A DNA stretch of 64,000 nt from Mya arenaria (Eukaryota > Mollusca > Bivalvia > Myida > Myidae). Positions 35,012-46,161 of this stretch are shown in pieces. Below the pieces are notes generated by a model. It was not told where the DNA came from. It did not search any database and saw only the letters and a list, made by a program, of their open reading frames with translations. The stretch lies in assembly GCF_026914265.1 (NCBI RefSeq), contig NC_069136.1, positions 30,471,201 to 30,535,200 of the forward strand, written 5' to 3'. Numbering within the stretch: position 1 is the first letter of the stretch; each line of letters starts with the position of its first letter. The translations under genes were made by a program, and so were the position numbers.

Positions 35012-36295
35012 GTGTTAAATTCAGGCATTTTTGAAACACCCCAACACATGAGCGACCATTATTGTGCCAATGGCTATATAAAAAGCAGTTATTCTACTAG
35101 AAATAGTATCACCAGAAAGGTATGGAACTATAAACAAGCCGATTTTAATAAAATGAATGGACTTATAAGAACCACAGACTGGACCTATTTGAATAACGGA
35201 CATATCGATGACGCTACAAATAATTTTACAAAAACATTTATAGATATCGCAGAGAAATGTATCCCTACATACTTTGCAACAATTCAATATTCAGATAAGC
35301 CGTGGTATAACTCCGAAATCAGAAAATTATCCAATACACGTGATAAATTAAAAAGCAAAGCTACTCGATCAGGTCATTTGCGTGACTGGATCGAATATAA
35401 AAGGGTTAGAAATATAGTTTCAAATATGACTAAACACGCAAAAGAACTCTTCTTTAGTAACCTTGAGGGTAAACTTACGGAGTTTAATTCATCAAATCCA
35501 CGTCTTTACTGGAAAACTGTCAGAATACTAGTTAAACAAAACAGTGGTAAAGAAAATGCAATACCGCCACTGAAAAACTTAGACAATTCTTACTCATTTA
35601 ATGATTCGGAAAAGGCAAGTTCTCTTAACGATTTTTTTGTTTCCATTTCGAATGTAGACGACGTTAATGTACAATTACCCAATTTACGAATGAAGACGAA
35701 TAGCGAATTAAGTCATATTGATATTACTGACACTGAAATAAAAGACGTCCTTGACAACTTAGACATAAATAAGGCAAGTGGTCCCGACGTAATTAGTCAT
35801 AGAATGCTTAAAAATACTTCATCCACTATTTGTATTCCTCTACGTATTATCTTTAATAGATATATTCGAGAATGTATATATCCAACAAGATGGAAACTTG
35901 CAAATGTAATGCCTCTTTATAAAAAGGGTGACCGTACTTTGGTGGCTAACTATAGACCTATTTCGTTGATAAATTGTGTGGGAAAGGTAATGGAACGAAT
36001 TATTTTTAAACACATGTACAATTATATGCACCATAACAACCTCATTTACAAGTATCTGTCGGGTTTTATTCCTGGTCACTCAACGGTGTATCAACTTATT
36101 GATATATATCACCAAATTTGTAAATCATTCAATGACAAACAGTCAACAAGCATTGTATTTTGTGACATATCTAAAGCGTTTGACAGAGTTTGGCATCGTG
36201 GTCTCATATTTAAACTCCAAGAATACGGAATTTCAGGAAATGTACGAAGATGGTTATCACATTATCTTCTTCATAGGTCTCAGCGTTTTTTTTAA
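35012..36295 (+). pseudogene. LINE 2 ORF2, endonuclease end to mid-RT
   Basis: 427 codons, the longest open frame of the element. It holds the end of the endonuclease region, a linker (KPWYNSEIRKLSNTRDKLK, ASSLNDFFVSISN) and RT blocks through FCDISKAFDRVWHRG, which carries the first catalytic aspartate. It ends at SQRFF; one base more in the T-run would continue into [14 protein letters not shown] and LFADDSS (36330-36440) in the next frame. The upstream GTIYRNP and DLNED pieces at 34745-34880 belong to the same protein. Confidence 0.85.
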
Positions 36296-37141
36296 TAGGA
36301 ACTTCATTTTCTAGCATTAAGCACATATCATCTGGGGTCCCACAAGGCTCTGTTCTAGGTCCACTACTGTTTCTAATTTATATGAACGATATCGCTGAAA
36401 CCCTTACGTCAACTAGGCTTTTTGCAGACGATAGCTCTCTTGAAGTTTCATCGAACAACACGCACTTCATGGAGGTTATAATTAATAGTGATTTACAGAA
36501 AATATGATCTAAACAATGGCTGCATGGTACAATTCAATCCTTCAAAAACAGAAGCTTTATTTTGTTCTCTTAAAAACAGCTGAAACCATCTTTTATGTTT
36601 GATACCACACCCCTAGTCCTAAGTGACCATCATAAACATTTAGGCGTAACACTTAGTGCAGATGGAACTTGGCACAACCATATAGACAATATTATTAGTT
36701 CTGCCCGAAAGATTATTGTTTCCATGCAAGCGTTAAAATATAAACTACACTGCAAAACTCTAAATCAAATATAATATATCATACCTACGACCAATTCTTG
36801 AATAAGCCTCAATAGTCTGGGATAATTGTACACTTTATGAGAAGGAAACAATAGAAAAACTTCAATACGAAGCTGCAAGAATTGTTACTGGACTCACTCG
36901 ATCAGTATCAATTGATAGACTTATCAAGGAAATAGGATAGACTTCTTTGTCGGACAGAAGAGAAATGCAAAAGTTAATTTTAGTTTACAAATATTCCCGC
37001 GGTGAATTGCCTACATACTTATCTGAACATTTTCCAACCATCGTGAACGATTCTACTCCTTATAATTTGCGAAACAACGAAAATTTTGTAATAATGAATA
37101 GACGTTTAGAAATATAAAATCGCTCAACTTTACCGTCGTCC

Positions 37142-37675
37142 GTGTCACTTTGGAACACGCTCAATATAGATATAAGGCAATCACCGACTCTTTCGAGTTT
37201 CAAGCACAAGTTAAAAGACAAATTCAAACAACGCGCTGTACCGTCTTTTTATCTATTTGGCGAACGTCGTCTATCCGTTTATCATGCGCGATTAAGAAAT
37301 AACTGTAGTGATGTAAATTTAGATTTGTTTTGCAACCACGTTAGAGAATCGCCGCTATGTACACATTGCAAAGAAGTCGAAGATGCTGAACATTTTTTCT
37401 TTCATTGTACATTATTTACAGAGCAGAGATTAACATTGTTCAGAAACACAAGACAATTTCATCCACTGCGTACAGCTGAACTACTTTTCGGACATGACAT
37501 AGTTTCCGCCGATCAAAATGTTCAAATATTCAGAGAAGTTCACTGTTTTATTAAAAACACCAATCTTATATTGTTCTCTATATTTCTTTTTCTGTATGTC
37601 CTTTTTATAACAATACAAATTTATATTGATATAAAAACTAACTTTGATATAACAAAACCTTTGCTTGGTATTTAA
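37142..37675 (+). pseudogene. LINE 2 ORF2 C-terminal segment
   Basis: The end of the ORF2 protein. SLWNTLNIDIRQSPTLSSFK is the conserved 'WN.Lp..ir...s...Fk..lk' block, and LCTHCKEVEDAEHFFFHC gives a CxxC-x7-H-x4-C zinc pattern. It is separated from the RT by stops at about 36505-37118. A hydrophobic C-terminal tail (LILFSIFLFLYVLF) is probably read into the 3' untranslated region. Confidence 0.75.
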
Positions 37676-37837
37676 TTTAACGTTTTGGGAGAGGGCCGTA
37701 ACTGATGTTGGTATAACTCGTGGCCCGATCCCTTTGCATGTCAGATAATCACTCATTTGTTTTACATAAGGTATATATATGATCTATTTGTATTGCTTTA
37801 TTGTCAACATACATGCAATAAACTATTATTAAATTAT

Positions 37838-38942
37838 GAATTTCACCTGCAGCTAGAATGGTCGATATGTGGGCGTGAATTTCACCTTCAGCTAGAATGG
37901 TCGATATGTGGGCGTGAATTTCACCTGCAGCTAGAATGGTCGATATGTGGGCGGGAATTTCACCTGCAGCTAGAACGGTCGATATGTGGGCGTGAATTTC
38001 ACCAGAAGCTAGAATGACTAGAAGGATCGATATGCGCGCGGGAATTTCACCTGCAGCTAGAATGGTTGATATGCGCGCGGGAATTTCACCAGCAGCTAGA
38101 ATGGTCGATATGCGGGCGTGAATTTCACCTGCAGCTAGAATGATCGATATGCGGGCGGGAATTTCACCTGCAGCTAGAATGGTCGATATGCGGGCGGGAA
38201 TTTCACCTGCAGCTAGAATGGTCGATATGCGCGCGGGAATTTCACCTGCAGCTAGAATGATCGATATGCGCGCGGGAATTTCACCTGCAGCTAGAATGAT
38301 CGATATGCGGGCGTAAATTTCACCAGCAGCTAGAATGATCGATATGCGGGCGTGAATTTCACCAGCATCCAGAATGATCGATATGCGGGCGTGAATTTCA
38401 CCAGCAGCTAGAATGATCGATATGCGGGCGTAAATTTCACCAGCAGCTAGAATGGTCGATATGCGGGCGTGAATTTCACCAGCAGCTAGAATGGTCGATA
38501 TGTGGGCGTGAATTTCACCAGCAGCTAGAATGGTCGATATGCGCGCGGGAATTTCACCTGCAGCTAGAATGGTCGATATGCGCGCGGGAATTTCACCTGC
38601 AGCTAGAATGGTCGATATGCGCGCGGGAATTTCACCTGCAGCTAGAATGATCGATATGCGGGCGGAAAGTTCACCAGCATCTAGAATGATCGATATGCGC
38701 GCGGGAATTTCACCAGCAGCTAGAATGATCGATATGCGCGCGGGAATTTCACCAGCAGCTAGAATGATCGATATGAGGGCGTGAATTTCACCAGCATCTA
38801 GAATGATCGATATGCGGGCGTGAATTTCACCAGCAGCTAGAATGATCGATATGCGGGCGTGAATTTCACCAGAAGCTAGAATGATCGATATGCGGGCGTG
38901 AATTTCACCTGCAGCTAGAATGATCGATATGCGGGAGTGAAT
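37838..38942 (+). repeat. 39-bp minisatellite, ~28 units
   Basis: Unit gaatttcacctgcagctaga then atggtcgatatgcgggcgt, 39 bp, repeated about 28 times with one irregular unit near 38005-38035. Variants alternate between gcgcgcggg, gcgggcgtg and gtgggcgtg, and between ctgcagc and cagcagc, in runs, which suggests block duplications. The period is 13 codons, so periodic open frames arise on the plus strand, but they break and have no start context. The array abuts the 3' end of LINE 2. Confidence 0.95.
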
Positions 38943-39428
38943 AGAACGTGTTAGATCATCTCCCGTGTTGTATTCATTGACAATTGTTTGTTTGGGCGGG
39001 GAGGTTAGAACCTTGCAATATGTTTTATGGAAATTTCAGTAAATCGTTGCGCAGTGTACTCAAGTTCTTTCGGTTAAACAGCATGTTCTTCGATCGGCTG
39101 CTCTTGTTTAGCACTTTCACTTTCTTTATCCACAAAACTTTTGTTGATATCGTAAATGCTCGAGTCGAGCCGCGATACACCAGTCTGTATTGTTTGTAAA
39201 TGTAAATAAGTATTTTGCCTAGTGAGGCCGAAGTAACGTTGTAAACTGACCCCCATAGAAGAATGACCCCTGGTCATTATTTTATATAGATTTATGACCC
39301 CTTTCTATACAATACTGACACCCCTTATAAAATAATACCCCCCCCCCCCCGAATCTTATCTATAAAATATTGACACCCACCTGACCTATTACTTACAATC
39401 TCTATATCAATTCAAGTCACTGTCGTGT
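38943..39428. other. Non-coding stretch with 'gacccc' repeat remnants
   Basis: Two short open frames on opposite strands at 38984-39277 carry no domain. From about 39245 to 39370 short phrases (tgacccccatagaa, atgacccctggtcat, tgacaccccttataa) recur; similar words are at 40078-40130 (atgacccccggtcat). Confidence 0.45.
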
Positions 39429-39520
39429 TTCTATTGCTTATATTTGTTGCTGTTGTTGTTGTTACTGCTGCTGATGTTGCTGATGCTGCTGCATCTGCTG
39501 CGTCTACAGCTGACACAACA
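39429..39520. repeat. (GTT/GCT)n microsatellite
   Basis: An imperfect trinucleotide run, ttgttgctgttgttgttgtt passing into gctgctgatgttgctgatgc. Confidence 0.85.
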
Positions 39521-40077
39521 GCAGTTTAACTTAGAGGCCCCGCTAAGAAATAAGCATACATCAATTGAAAATGAAATTTTTAATGGTTTTCATTTGAATT
39601 ATCATTATTGTACTTAAAGAGAAGTATTACAACAATAGCAGTAATATTTATGTCGTTTTAAGGTTACTATAGAAAAAGAGAGAACCGATATTTTTAGGCT
39701 GGATGATAATTTGGTTTTGTAAATTGTTTACAAACCGTGTATTATTATCTTTAATAGGTCATCGGAAATGATTCTTGTTATGTTTCTTGATAGAAATGGA
39801 GATCATCCATTAGAAATAAAGCGTTTACGAAAATAGAAACATTTGGTAACATATTTTTTATGCTAGTTCGTCATCGATTTTGGGCCTTTATATAGCCTAA
39901 TTTACGGAAAAGATTTGTTTCTTTGCTTCTCCAGATGTGGCATTTGATAAACACTGGAACCCGAAGAAAACCAGACTAGAAATGTTCACATAATGTGCTT
40001 ATCAGCGATCTGACGCCAATCACATTTTTACTAGTCACTCATTCTAACTGTTTGTTTGTATATTCAATTTCTGTCTA
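39521..40077. other. Intergenic, no gene seen
   Basis: AT-rich; nothing recognised. Confidence 0.4.
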
Positions 40078-40420
40078 TGACCCCCGGTCATATTATTACG
40101 ACCCCCGGTCATAAGTTTATGACCACGGTCAAGTTTAGTGAAGATTGCGTCAAAATGTGATTTCTAAAGCATTGGCAGGTTTTTTTTGTAAGATTTGACC
40201 TCTTGACATAGTTTAGACCCCACATAACCCAGTTTTAAACGTGACCTAGATATCCTTAAAATACTCATTTTGACCAAGTTTGGTGAGGATCAGGCAAAAA
40301 TCGTGACCTTGTTTTTGACCCCACATGACCCAGATTTGACCTAGATTTTATTAAGGTTGACATTGTGACCAAGTTTGGTGATGATTGAGCCAAAAACGTG
40401 GAATTTAGTTAAATTGGCTT
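40078..40420. repeat. 'tgaccaagtttggtgaggat' repeat, about two units
   Basis: Two to three diverged units with gacccagatttgacctagat, tgaccaagtttggtgaggat and caaaaatcgtgacc. This is the same broad family as the array at 49743-51600, here as a small decayed remnant. Confidence 0.65.
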
Positions 40421-40871
40421 GCTAGTCTTCTCTGACGTCGGGCGACGCCATTATGGTCGAAAAGTAAAGATAATCGTATTGCCATTATTCCTCGCTATGC
40501 ATATACAATGAGACCTTCGGTCAATTGTGTATGTTTCAGAGTTTTCGTATTTCATTTCGCTGCCTAACAACTGACTTTTTTGTGCAACTGGTGAATTTTT
40601 AAGAATACTTTTGCATGAATTGCTTATTCTTTTTGTGATAAATAATTTCTAAAACCATTTTTCGAATGCTCGTGAAAAGGGAAACAGAATGATAGTTATA
40701 AATTTGTTATTGATAGTACCATTAGTTTCACTGTGTGGGGGGACTTTAAACGCAACAAAACGCGCACATTTTGGGATGCAAAAGCATCACAATACAAACT
40801 TTGGTGAGAGAATTTGTCTATCGAAATGATTCAAACCACTTGCCAATTACAGTAATTTTGCTTTAATATTT

Positions 40872-41077
40872 GGATGGAGTTGCCGAGTGGTTAAGGTCGT
40901 TGACTCCTTATCCAGCGGCCCGGGTTCGATTCCCAGGCGGGGAAGCTGGAAATTGTGAAACAGATGTTTCCCACTCAACTAGAGAAGTTCTGGTACTCTT
41001 TTCTGTCTGAAAACTAGCCAATTCTGGCTATTTAAAAAGGGGACGTTAAACTGAATATGAATAATATGAATATGAAC
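40872..41077 (+). mobile_element. tRNA(Leu/Ser)-derived SINE, family 2
   Basis: The head is a class II tRNA-like sequence: gttgccgagtggttaagg is a good A box and gggttcgattcc a good B box of an RNA polymerase III promoter. A ~110-bp unrelated body follows (gtttcccactcaactagaga, tggctatttaaaaaggggac) and a short (aatatga)n tail. It is too divergent in the acceptor stem, with no 3' partner, to be a working tRNA gene. It directly abuts a MITE of family B that lacks its left end. Confidence 0.8.
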
Positions 41078-41425
41078 AAATTTATGAGACAACTTTTTTT
41101 TATTTTAGGTCTTGGAATGAGAATTGTTTTGCATATTTTTTTTGTATATATGCAAACCAGTAATATATGACTGCTGACAAAAGATCAGATCGCAGATTTT
41201 CATAACCCCGTTCCAAAATTTATGATTTATGGCTAAAACCGTTACTAACGGTGAAAGAAACATGCATAAAACATCATTTTTTTAATTTAAAAATCAAAAT
41301 CTGTAATCTAATGTTTTGTCAGCAGTCTTATACATGACTGGTTTACATTTATTTGGCATAAATTGGCTAGTTACAAGACAAAAAATAAAAAAAAGTCAAA
41401 ATGGTAAGTCTGTGAGAGTGTAGCT
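41078..41425. mobile_element. MITE family B, third copy, left end missing
   Basis: The right terminus ctgtgagagtgtagct is followed by TTAA (41426-41429). The interior has the gactgctgacaaaagatcag segment and its mirror. The left terminus is replaced by the SINE tail, so the SINE probably inserted into or beside it. Confidence 0.7.
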
Positions 41426-41429
41426 TTAA

Positions 41430-42156
41430 AGGTGCATGACTTTTTGTTTAAAACATGTTTTAGATCTAAATCTGAGCTATAAATGCATCATGCTTCAAGT
41501 ATTTAAACAGGCTTAAGTTTTATTTTTCCAAGATTCGTTGAGATAGTACCTTTAACAGCCTCGTAACTTGGTGACATCGCATTATGTTACGCATACATAT
41601 ATATAATTATTAATTTACCTTCTATACAATGTAGGGTAAGCATTCTGGAATTTTATTTTGTTATTGCATCCTACATGTTGCACTAATTTCGTAATAGTGT
41701 AAATGCTAAATGGTATTGACGGTAAAATAGTTCATTTTCTGTGTGCAAGATTGTGAAAAAGGCAATTCATTCGTGGAAAAGCATGTTTTATGAAATGTGA
41801 CGCCCATGACAATAAGATGTTGTTTGAATAAAAGGGCCATAACTCCAAAACAGGCAGAGCAAATCCATTTTATTCTTTATGCACAACTAGGCATCGGAAG
41901 TAGTAATCCCTGAACGTTTTAATCAATACCGTCCAATAATTGCGGTCACAAAAAATGTTGGACCTACGCACGCACGGACGGTGTCATTACCATATTCTCC
42001 TCCGATGCCTATCGGTGGGGATAATTATGTAGTATAAAAAAATGTCGTCGAGCTTCTGTTGTGATTGGTTGAGAAATCTTTTCTACGATCATTCACACTG
42101 TACCTCTGTCCCTGGCACGTACAGAAGTTGTCAGTTCCTTGCAGAGCTGAAGGCAC
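41430..42156. other. Non-coding; probable dispersed repeat at 41820-42025
   Basis: taaaagggccataactccaa, gcacaactaggcatcggaag, acgcacgcacggacggtgtc and tcctccgatgcctatcggtg mark a dispersed repeat of a type I know from molluscs; gcatcgga and tccgatgc are inverted to each other. No coding exon. Confidence 0.5.
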
Positions 42157-42558
42157 CTAGTACTGGTTAACCGCCAGATAGTCTGCCCAGGATAGGTGTG
42201 CGGTGGTTGAACTGTCACTCTGGGACCCTTCAATGTGCTCAAGCCGGGACCCCGGGGTATAAACTACTAACACCACCACCTCCTCGAAGAACGGCTGTGG
42301 TAATGGGGCTTGCGACCATTCGCAATCGGATCTGTCGAATTCTGAATAGTAGGATAGGTCGGAATAATCGAGCTTCTCCTTTTTAATGTTCAGTAATTCT
42401 TTGTTGACAACTACCCTCGGGTCGCTGGGAGTAAGACTATTGGCCCCAGCTGGGGCTAGGTAACGTTTACATGTGTAGCAACTCTTGTAGAACTCCTTAA
42501 TAGTCGACAAGAAGTTATCTCCCTTGTTCATTTCGTGAAAGGTGTCCCATATAATCAT
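42157..42558 (-). CDS. Orphan 133-codon open frame, unknown
   Basis: Begins MIIWDTFHEMNKGDNFLST, continues EFYKSCYTCKRYLAPAGA and DYSDLSYYSEFDRSDCEW, and ends YLAVNQY. Residue composition is ordinary for a protein rather than for AT-rich noise, with a CYTC pair, an acidic and tyrosine-rich middle and no membrane segment. It lies 460 bp downstream of the MULE gene on the same strand but shares nothing recognisable with it. I do not know the family. It may be one exon of a gene or a piece of a mobile element. Confidence 0.35.
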   Translation of the reverse strand: MIIWDTFHEMNKGDNFLSTIKEFYKSCYTCKRYLAPAGANSLTPSDPRVVVNKELLNIKKEKLDYSDLSYYSEFDRSDCEWSQAPLPQPFFEEVVVLVVYTPGSRLEHIEGSQSDSSTTAHLSWADYLAVNQY

Positions 42559-42669
42559 TTGATTAGTTAAAGTTTGCGAACATATTTTGATTGGTCATTA
42601 ATTGTCCAAAAATAATACTAGCAAATAAAATCGTTTAAATGTGCCCTAATAGCCTAGAAATAACATGCG

Positions 42670-42768
42670 GACAAACCTATCGAATCCGGGTCAACTCGGC
42701 CAAATTACCTTTTCGGCCTGGTCCAAATCGGCCCAGTTACCATTTTGGCCTGGTCCATTTCGGCCTAC
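42670..42768. repeat. Short 'ttcggcctggtcca' repeats
   Basis: Three to four units of about 33 bp: caactcggccaaattacc, ttttcggcctggtccaaatc, ggcccagttaccattttgg, cctggtccatttcggcct. Confidence 0.6.
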
Positions 42769-43020
42769 TTTTTGTATTGTTATTATTATACTCGTATTCA
42801 TTTGTGAATATGTATATTAGACGACAGTAATGTTGTATATATTTTTTAGACATTCTATTTCCTCAAGAGACAAAATGGAATCAGAAAGAATGAGAAATAT
42901 GATATACATGTATTGAAATATTTATTTCCGAATCTAATATACTCTACTGCAACCAACACACATTAAATAATAAAACATAACAGTTATTGTTGATGTCTAC
43001 AAAATCTGCAAATGTCATCA

Positions 43021-46000
43021 TCACATCCTTACACCATAAATCCCTCCGACAGTTTGGAGGAACTGTGATGTTTGAAGTGTTCCTTCCAAATACTGTTCCG
43101 AGCGTTCGTTGATTGACTTGTCCATCTGCGTCGATATCTTGGAGGATCTACGATCCAAATCACCGCCATCAACTGCTAACTTGACTGATTCCGCCTCTCG
43201 TCTTAGTAGCGGTACAAGTCGATAGAAACCCAGGCCGGCACATTCTGCCTTCGAGTTGATTCGATGATGCCAACCTGAATATAAAACAATATATTTTTTA
43301 TATGTGTGACGCACAAATGAACCTTTTTACTATACATGTATGTATTTCGTTTAACATTATATATTTTACAACGATTGTGAAGAAAGCTATGATTGCTTAT
43401 ACGTTGGCAGGATGTTGCGCGAGAGAGTATCCTGATATATTATACATTATGAAATTGTGTTGTTTACCTTCCACATCATTGTACGTCCTGATTGTTTGTT
43501 TGAAGACAGACCAATCCTGTGGCGAAAAAACTCTATTGTTTATCCACTGGCGCGTAACGTAGTTAACAAGTTGCTCTGTCGCAGCTGATGTTGCTTATGC
43601 TCTCAGTGCATCCACTGCTCGGGCGTTGTGGGCCGCAGGTAGAAACTGGAGGGCCAGTAACATCCTGACGAAGTTGTGAACACCAATTCTCCTTCGGTAG
43701 GCTTCTGCAAGCCCCACAGATTGGACATGACGCCACACGGCCTGGCTCCAGTGGAATGCGCAGCCCTCCATCTCAACCCCCGGAAACATGTCTCGCACTG
43801 CTTGCCATGCAGCTGAATTGAAAATAATTACATATTAAGACATGTATGAGTATATCAATATTTTTTAAAACATTTACCTAATTTCCTTCTTTTCACTAAA
43901 TAAACAGTAAGCTACTGATGTATACCTTGCTCATAATCTGCGACAAAGCCTTCGACAGATGCTGTCCCGATCCTCTCCTTTATCGACTCTAGATTGCTGG
44001 CATAGTCTACCTTTGTACGTCTACTATGCTTCAGCTGTCCCGCCTTCTCGATGAACGCATGTATTGAAAAAAAGTTGGCCATTTCGTCTGAATGGCTCGT
44101 CAACTACCTGAAAAACGATACATAAATAATTGTAGGATATCAATATCATATCGTATCAAATCATATCGTAATAATCATCATATCAAATAATCTCATAACA
44201 TTTCATTACATATCATATACCTTAAATGTGCCATCGATGTACCAGCGTTTGGCGTCGCGCAGCAAAGACAACTGGTACTCCGTCACGAAAACGAAGTGTC
44301 GCTGGCTTTCCATCTGAATATCGGCAACTAGAAAGTCGTCCTTGTTGATGAAGGACCCGTCCAACTGAAAAATGGTATCAGTACACTGACAAAGATTTAA
44401 AAACATTGAATATCGGCAACTAGAAAGTCGTCCTTGTTGATGAAGGACCCGTCCAACTGAAAAATGGTATCAGTACACTGACAAAGATTTAAAAACATTG
44501 AATATCGGCAACTAGAAAGTCGTCCTTGTTGATGAAGGACCCGTCCAACTGAAAAATGGTATCAGTACACTGACAAAGATTTAAAAACATTGTGTTGTTA
44601 TGTAAAATGCAATGCAATGTTCCTTTTGATATGTTTCATGTTTGCAAAGGCTTGCATTTTTGTACCTCAAAATCTAATCCCTTAGGTTCTTCCGGTCTAA
44701 GCTTTGATCGCGCACGATTGGCAACCCGTTTCAAGAGGTTCTTCTTTGGCCGCCCCACGTCATCTGGCCCACTGTTCTCCAACAATGCATTCTCCGCTAT
44801 TGTCATGGCTTTCCGGATCACCACACTACGGGCGGTCTGGCGAACCTGTATAAAGGAAAATAATTTACTAGAATCCTTACCTTTTTGTTTAAAGATTAGA
44901 AAAAAACTTATATATAAAATATTATCAAAAATCTACTATGATTAAACACTATAATATGTCTACGTACCTTTGCGCACACCTTCAGTTTCAGCTCCTTTTG
45001 TCAGCACGCTCGGATGGCGGATGAGGACAGGACATTGTGAGGCTTTCGATCTTCGTGTGCAACGCCATATCGTAGACGATTTATTAGTCCGCTACAGATG
45101 AAAAAGAAAGTTCATATTCATTCATGTTCATTCATCATATTCATTCATATTCATTTATATATACTGTTAATATACCTTTTTTCCGTTAGAAAATCCTAGG
45201 CTGGAAGCCAAAACCGTCGACCCCCTCTGAGTACCAGCATCAATGATAGTGTACACGATGCCCCTGTCTTCCAACACGGTCTCGTCGAGTGCATCGTGGT
45301 GGCCTGTATAAATATTAAACAAATAAAACATGCTGTTAACTTTTTTCGTTCGCAACAAACTAGTTAGTTAAAAAATATTCTGTAAAATGACTGTACAGAC
45401 TAGCTACAAAAACCCATGTCAACTCACGTTTCCATAATGGGCTGGACTTCGTCAACATCCCGGTCGGTTATGTCGAAATCTATAATGCTGGTGTTGTTTG
45501 ATGTGGTAGTCACATCCATGGTTGTTGAGTCAGCGATGGGAACAATGGAATCCTCATGCAAGTCTGGTATCTGTATAAATAAAAAATATATATTATTTCA
45601 TAATACATATATATAATATATAAATATATACATGTTTCGTTGTACTCATTGAACATGTGTTAAACAAAATCAAAAACAGTTTGTTTAAACGTTAAATTAA
45701 AAATGGATACATAAAATGCTTACCTCATCTCTAGTAATGTGCATGTATATGTCATCGCCAGCGTGTTCCTGCATGTCGATGTTGTCGGCCGCCTCGTCCT
45801 GCAAGTAGGCCGCCTCGTCGGCAATGGTAGACTCGCCCGTTTCGTCAGGGACCTGAAATAGCATATCATGCAATATTGTAATTGTAAATAATGCAATTAA
45901 ATTTAAACTATATGTAACATTTATTGATAACTTACCTTATTGCGCCGGCGTACTAAGTCCAACACTACTAACAAAAAGTACTTACCGCTACCATGATGCT

Positions 46001-46034
46001 GATATCCAAGGTCGGCATCTCTGTTTGCTGGCAT
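43021..46034 (-). pseudogene. FLYWCH/MULE transposase gene, ten exons, decayed
   Basis: Exons read right to left: 46034-45936 (ATG, MPANRDADLG), 45852-45724, 45570-45428, 45303-45176, 45091-44968, 44845-44666, 44364-44221, 44107-43926, 43812-43468, 43274-43021 (stop). Exons 4-5 give an FLYWCH finger (GFSNGKK, then IWRCTRRSKASQCPVLIRH). Exons 7-9 give the MULE transposase: AKRWYIDGTFK with the first Asp, VEGFVADYEQ with the second, and GCAFHWSQAVWRHVQ with the CxxH signature. Exon 10 follows RTYNDVEG with WHHRINSK. Defects: exons 3 and 4 disagree by one base; the frame slips inside exon 5 (KELKLKVCAK is in another frame); exon 8 has one T too many in a T-run and lacks about eight residues after GQLK; exon 9 has an in-frame TAA after VDALRA. 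Introns are 70-260 bp. No inverted ends or target duplication were recognised, so it could also be a domesticated gene that later died. Confidence 0.8.
44315..44590. repeat. 92-bp tandem triplication across a splice acceptor
   Basis: Three perfect 92-bp copies start at 44315, 44407 and 44499. Each contains the first ~50 bp of MULE exon 7 (LDGSFINKDDFLVADI), its 3' splice site and adjoining intron. Only the leftmost copy is followed by the rest of the exon, so the other two supply extra acceptors that would lead nowhere useful. Confidence 0.92.
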
Positions 46035-46161
46035 TCTCTTACAACAACCAAAATAACACACCGAAAAACAAGAATGCTTAACTTGTCAAATGCTGCAGCC
46101 GAATAATATACTTATTATAAAACACTATATTATAAAAGGAAATAGCCTTGGCAACAAAAAA
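46035..46161. promoter_or_regulatory. Upstream region of the MULE gene, no motif fixed
   Basis: AT-rich sequence just before the ATG at 46034. It would hold the minus-strand promoter, but I see no clear TATA box or initiator and no CATTCGGAG-type terminus. Confidence 0.2.

Larger units (their letters stand above)
34690..37837 (+). mobile_element. LINE 2, plus strand, 5'-truncated
   Basis: Begins within the endonuclease (YLIGTIYRNPHLT, 'GtiYRpP'-type block) and runs through the RT to a C-terminal CCHC segment. Its 3' untranslated tail has gggagagggccgtaactgat, ggcccgatccc and gcaataaactattatt, and ends where the 39-bp minisatellite starts. RT blocks are of the CR1/Jockey/I group: [60 protein letters not shown]. 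Several stops and frame changes interrupt it, among them one at 36288-36296 in a run of eight T, and stops in the thumb region. Not autonomous. Confidence 0.88.

Noticed and set aside
37757-38784. Repeating FHLQLEWSICGRE and MVDMRAGISPAAR peptides
   Set aside because: The minisatellite has a 39-bp (13-codon) period, so any frame repeats; the frames are interrupted and have no gene context.
37838-38942. CRISPR-like array
   Set aside because: There are no unique spacers, the units are contiguous and the genome is eukaryotic.
40872-40945. A tRNA-Leu or tRNA-Ser gene
   Set aside because: The A and B boxes are good, but no acceptor stem closes and a SINE body with a tail follows.
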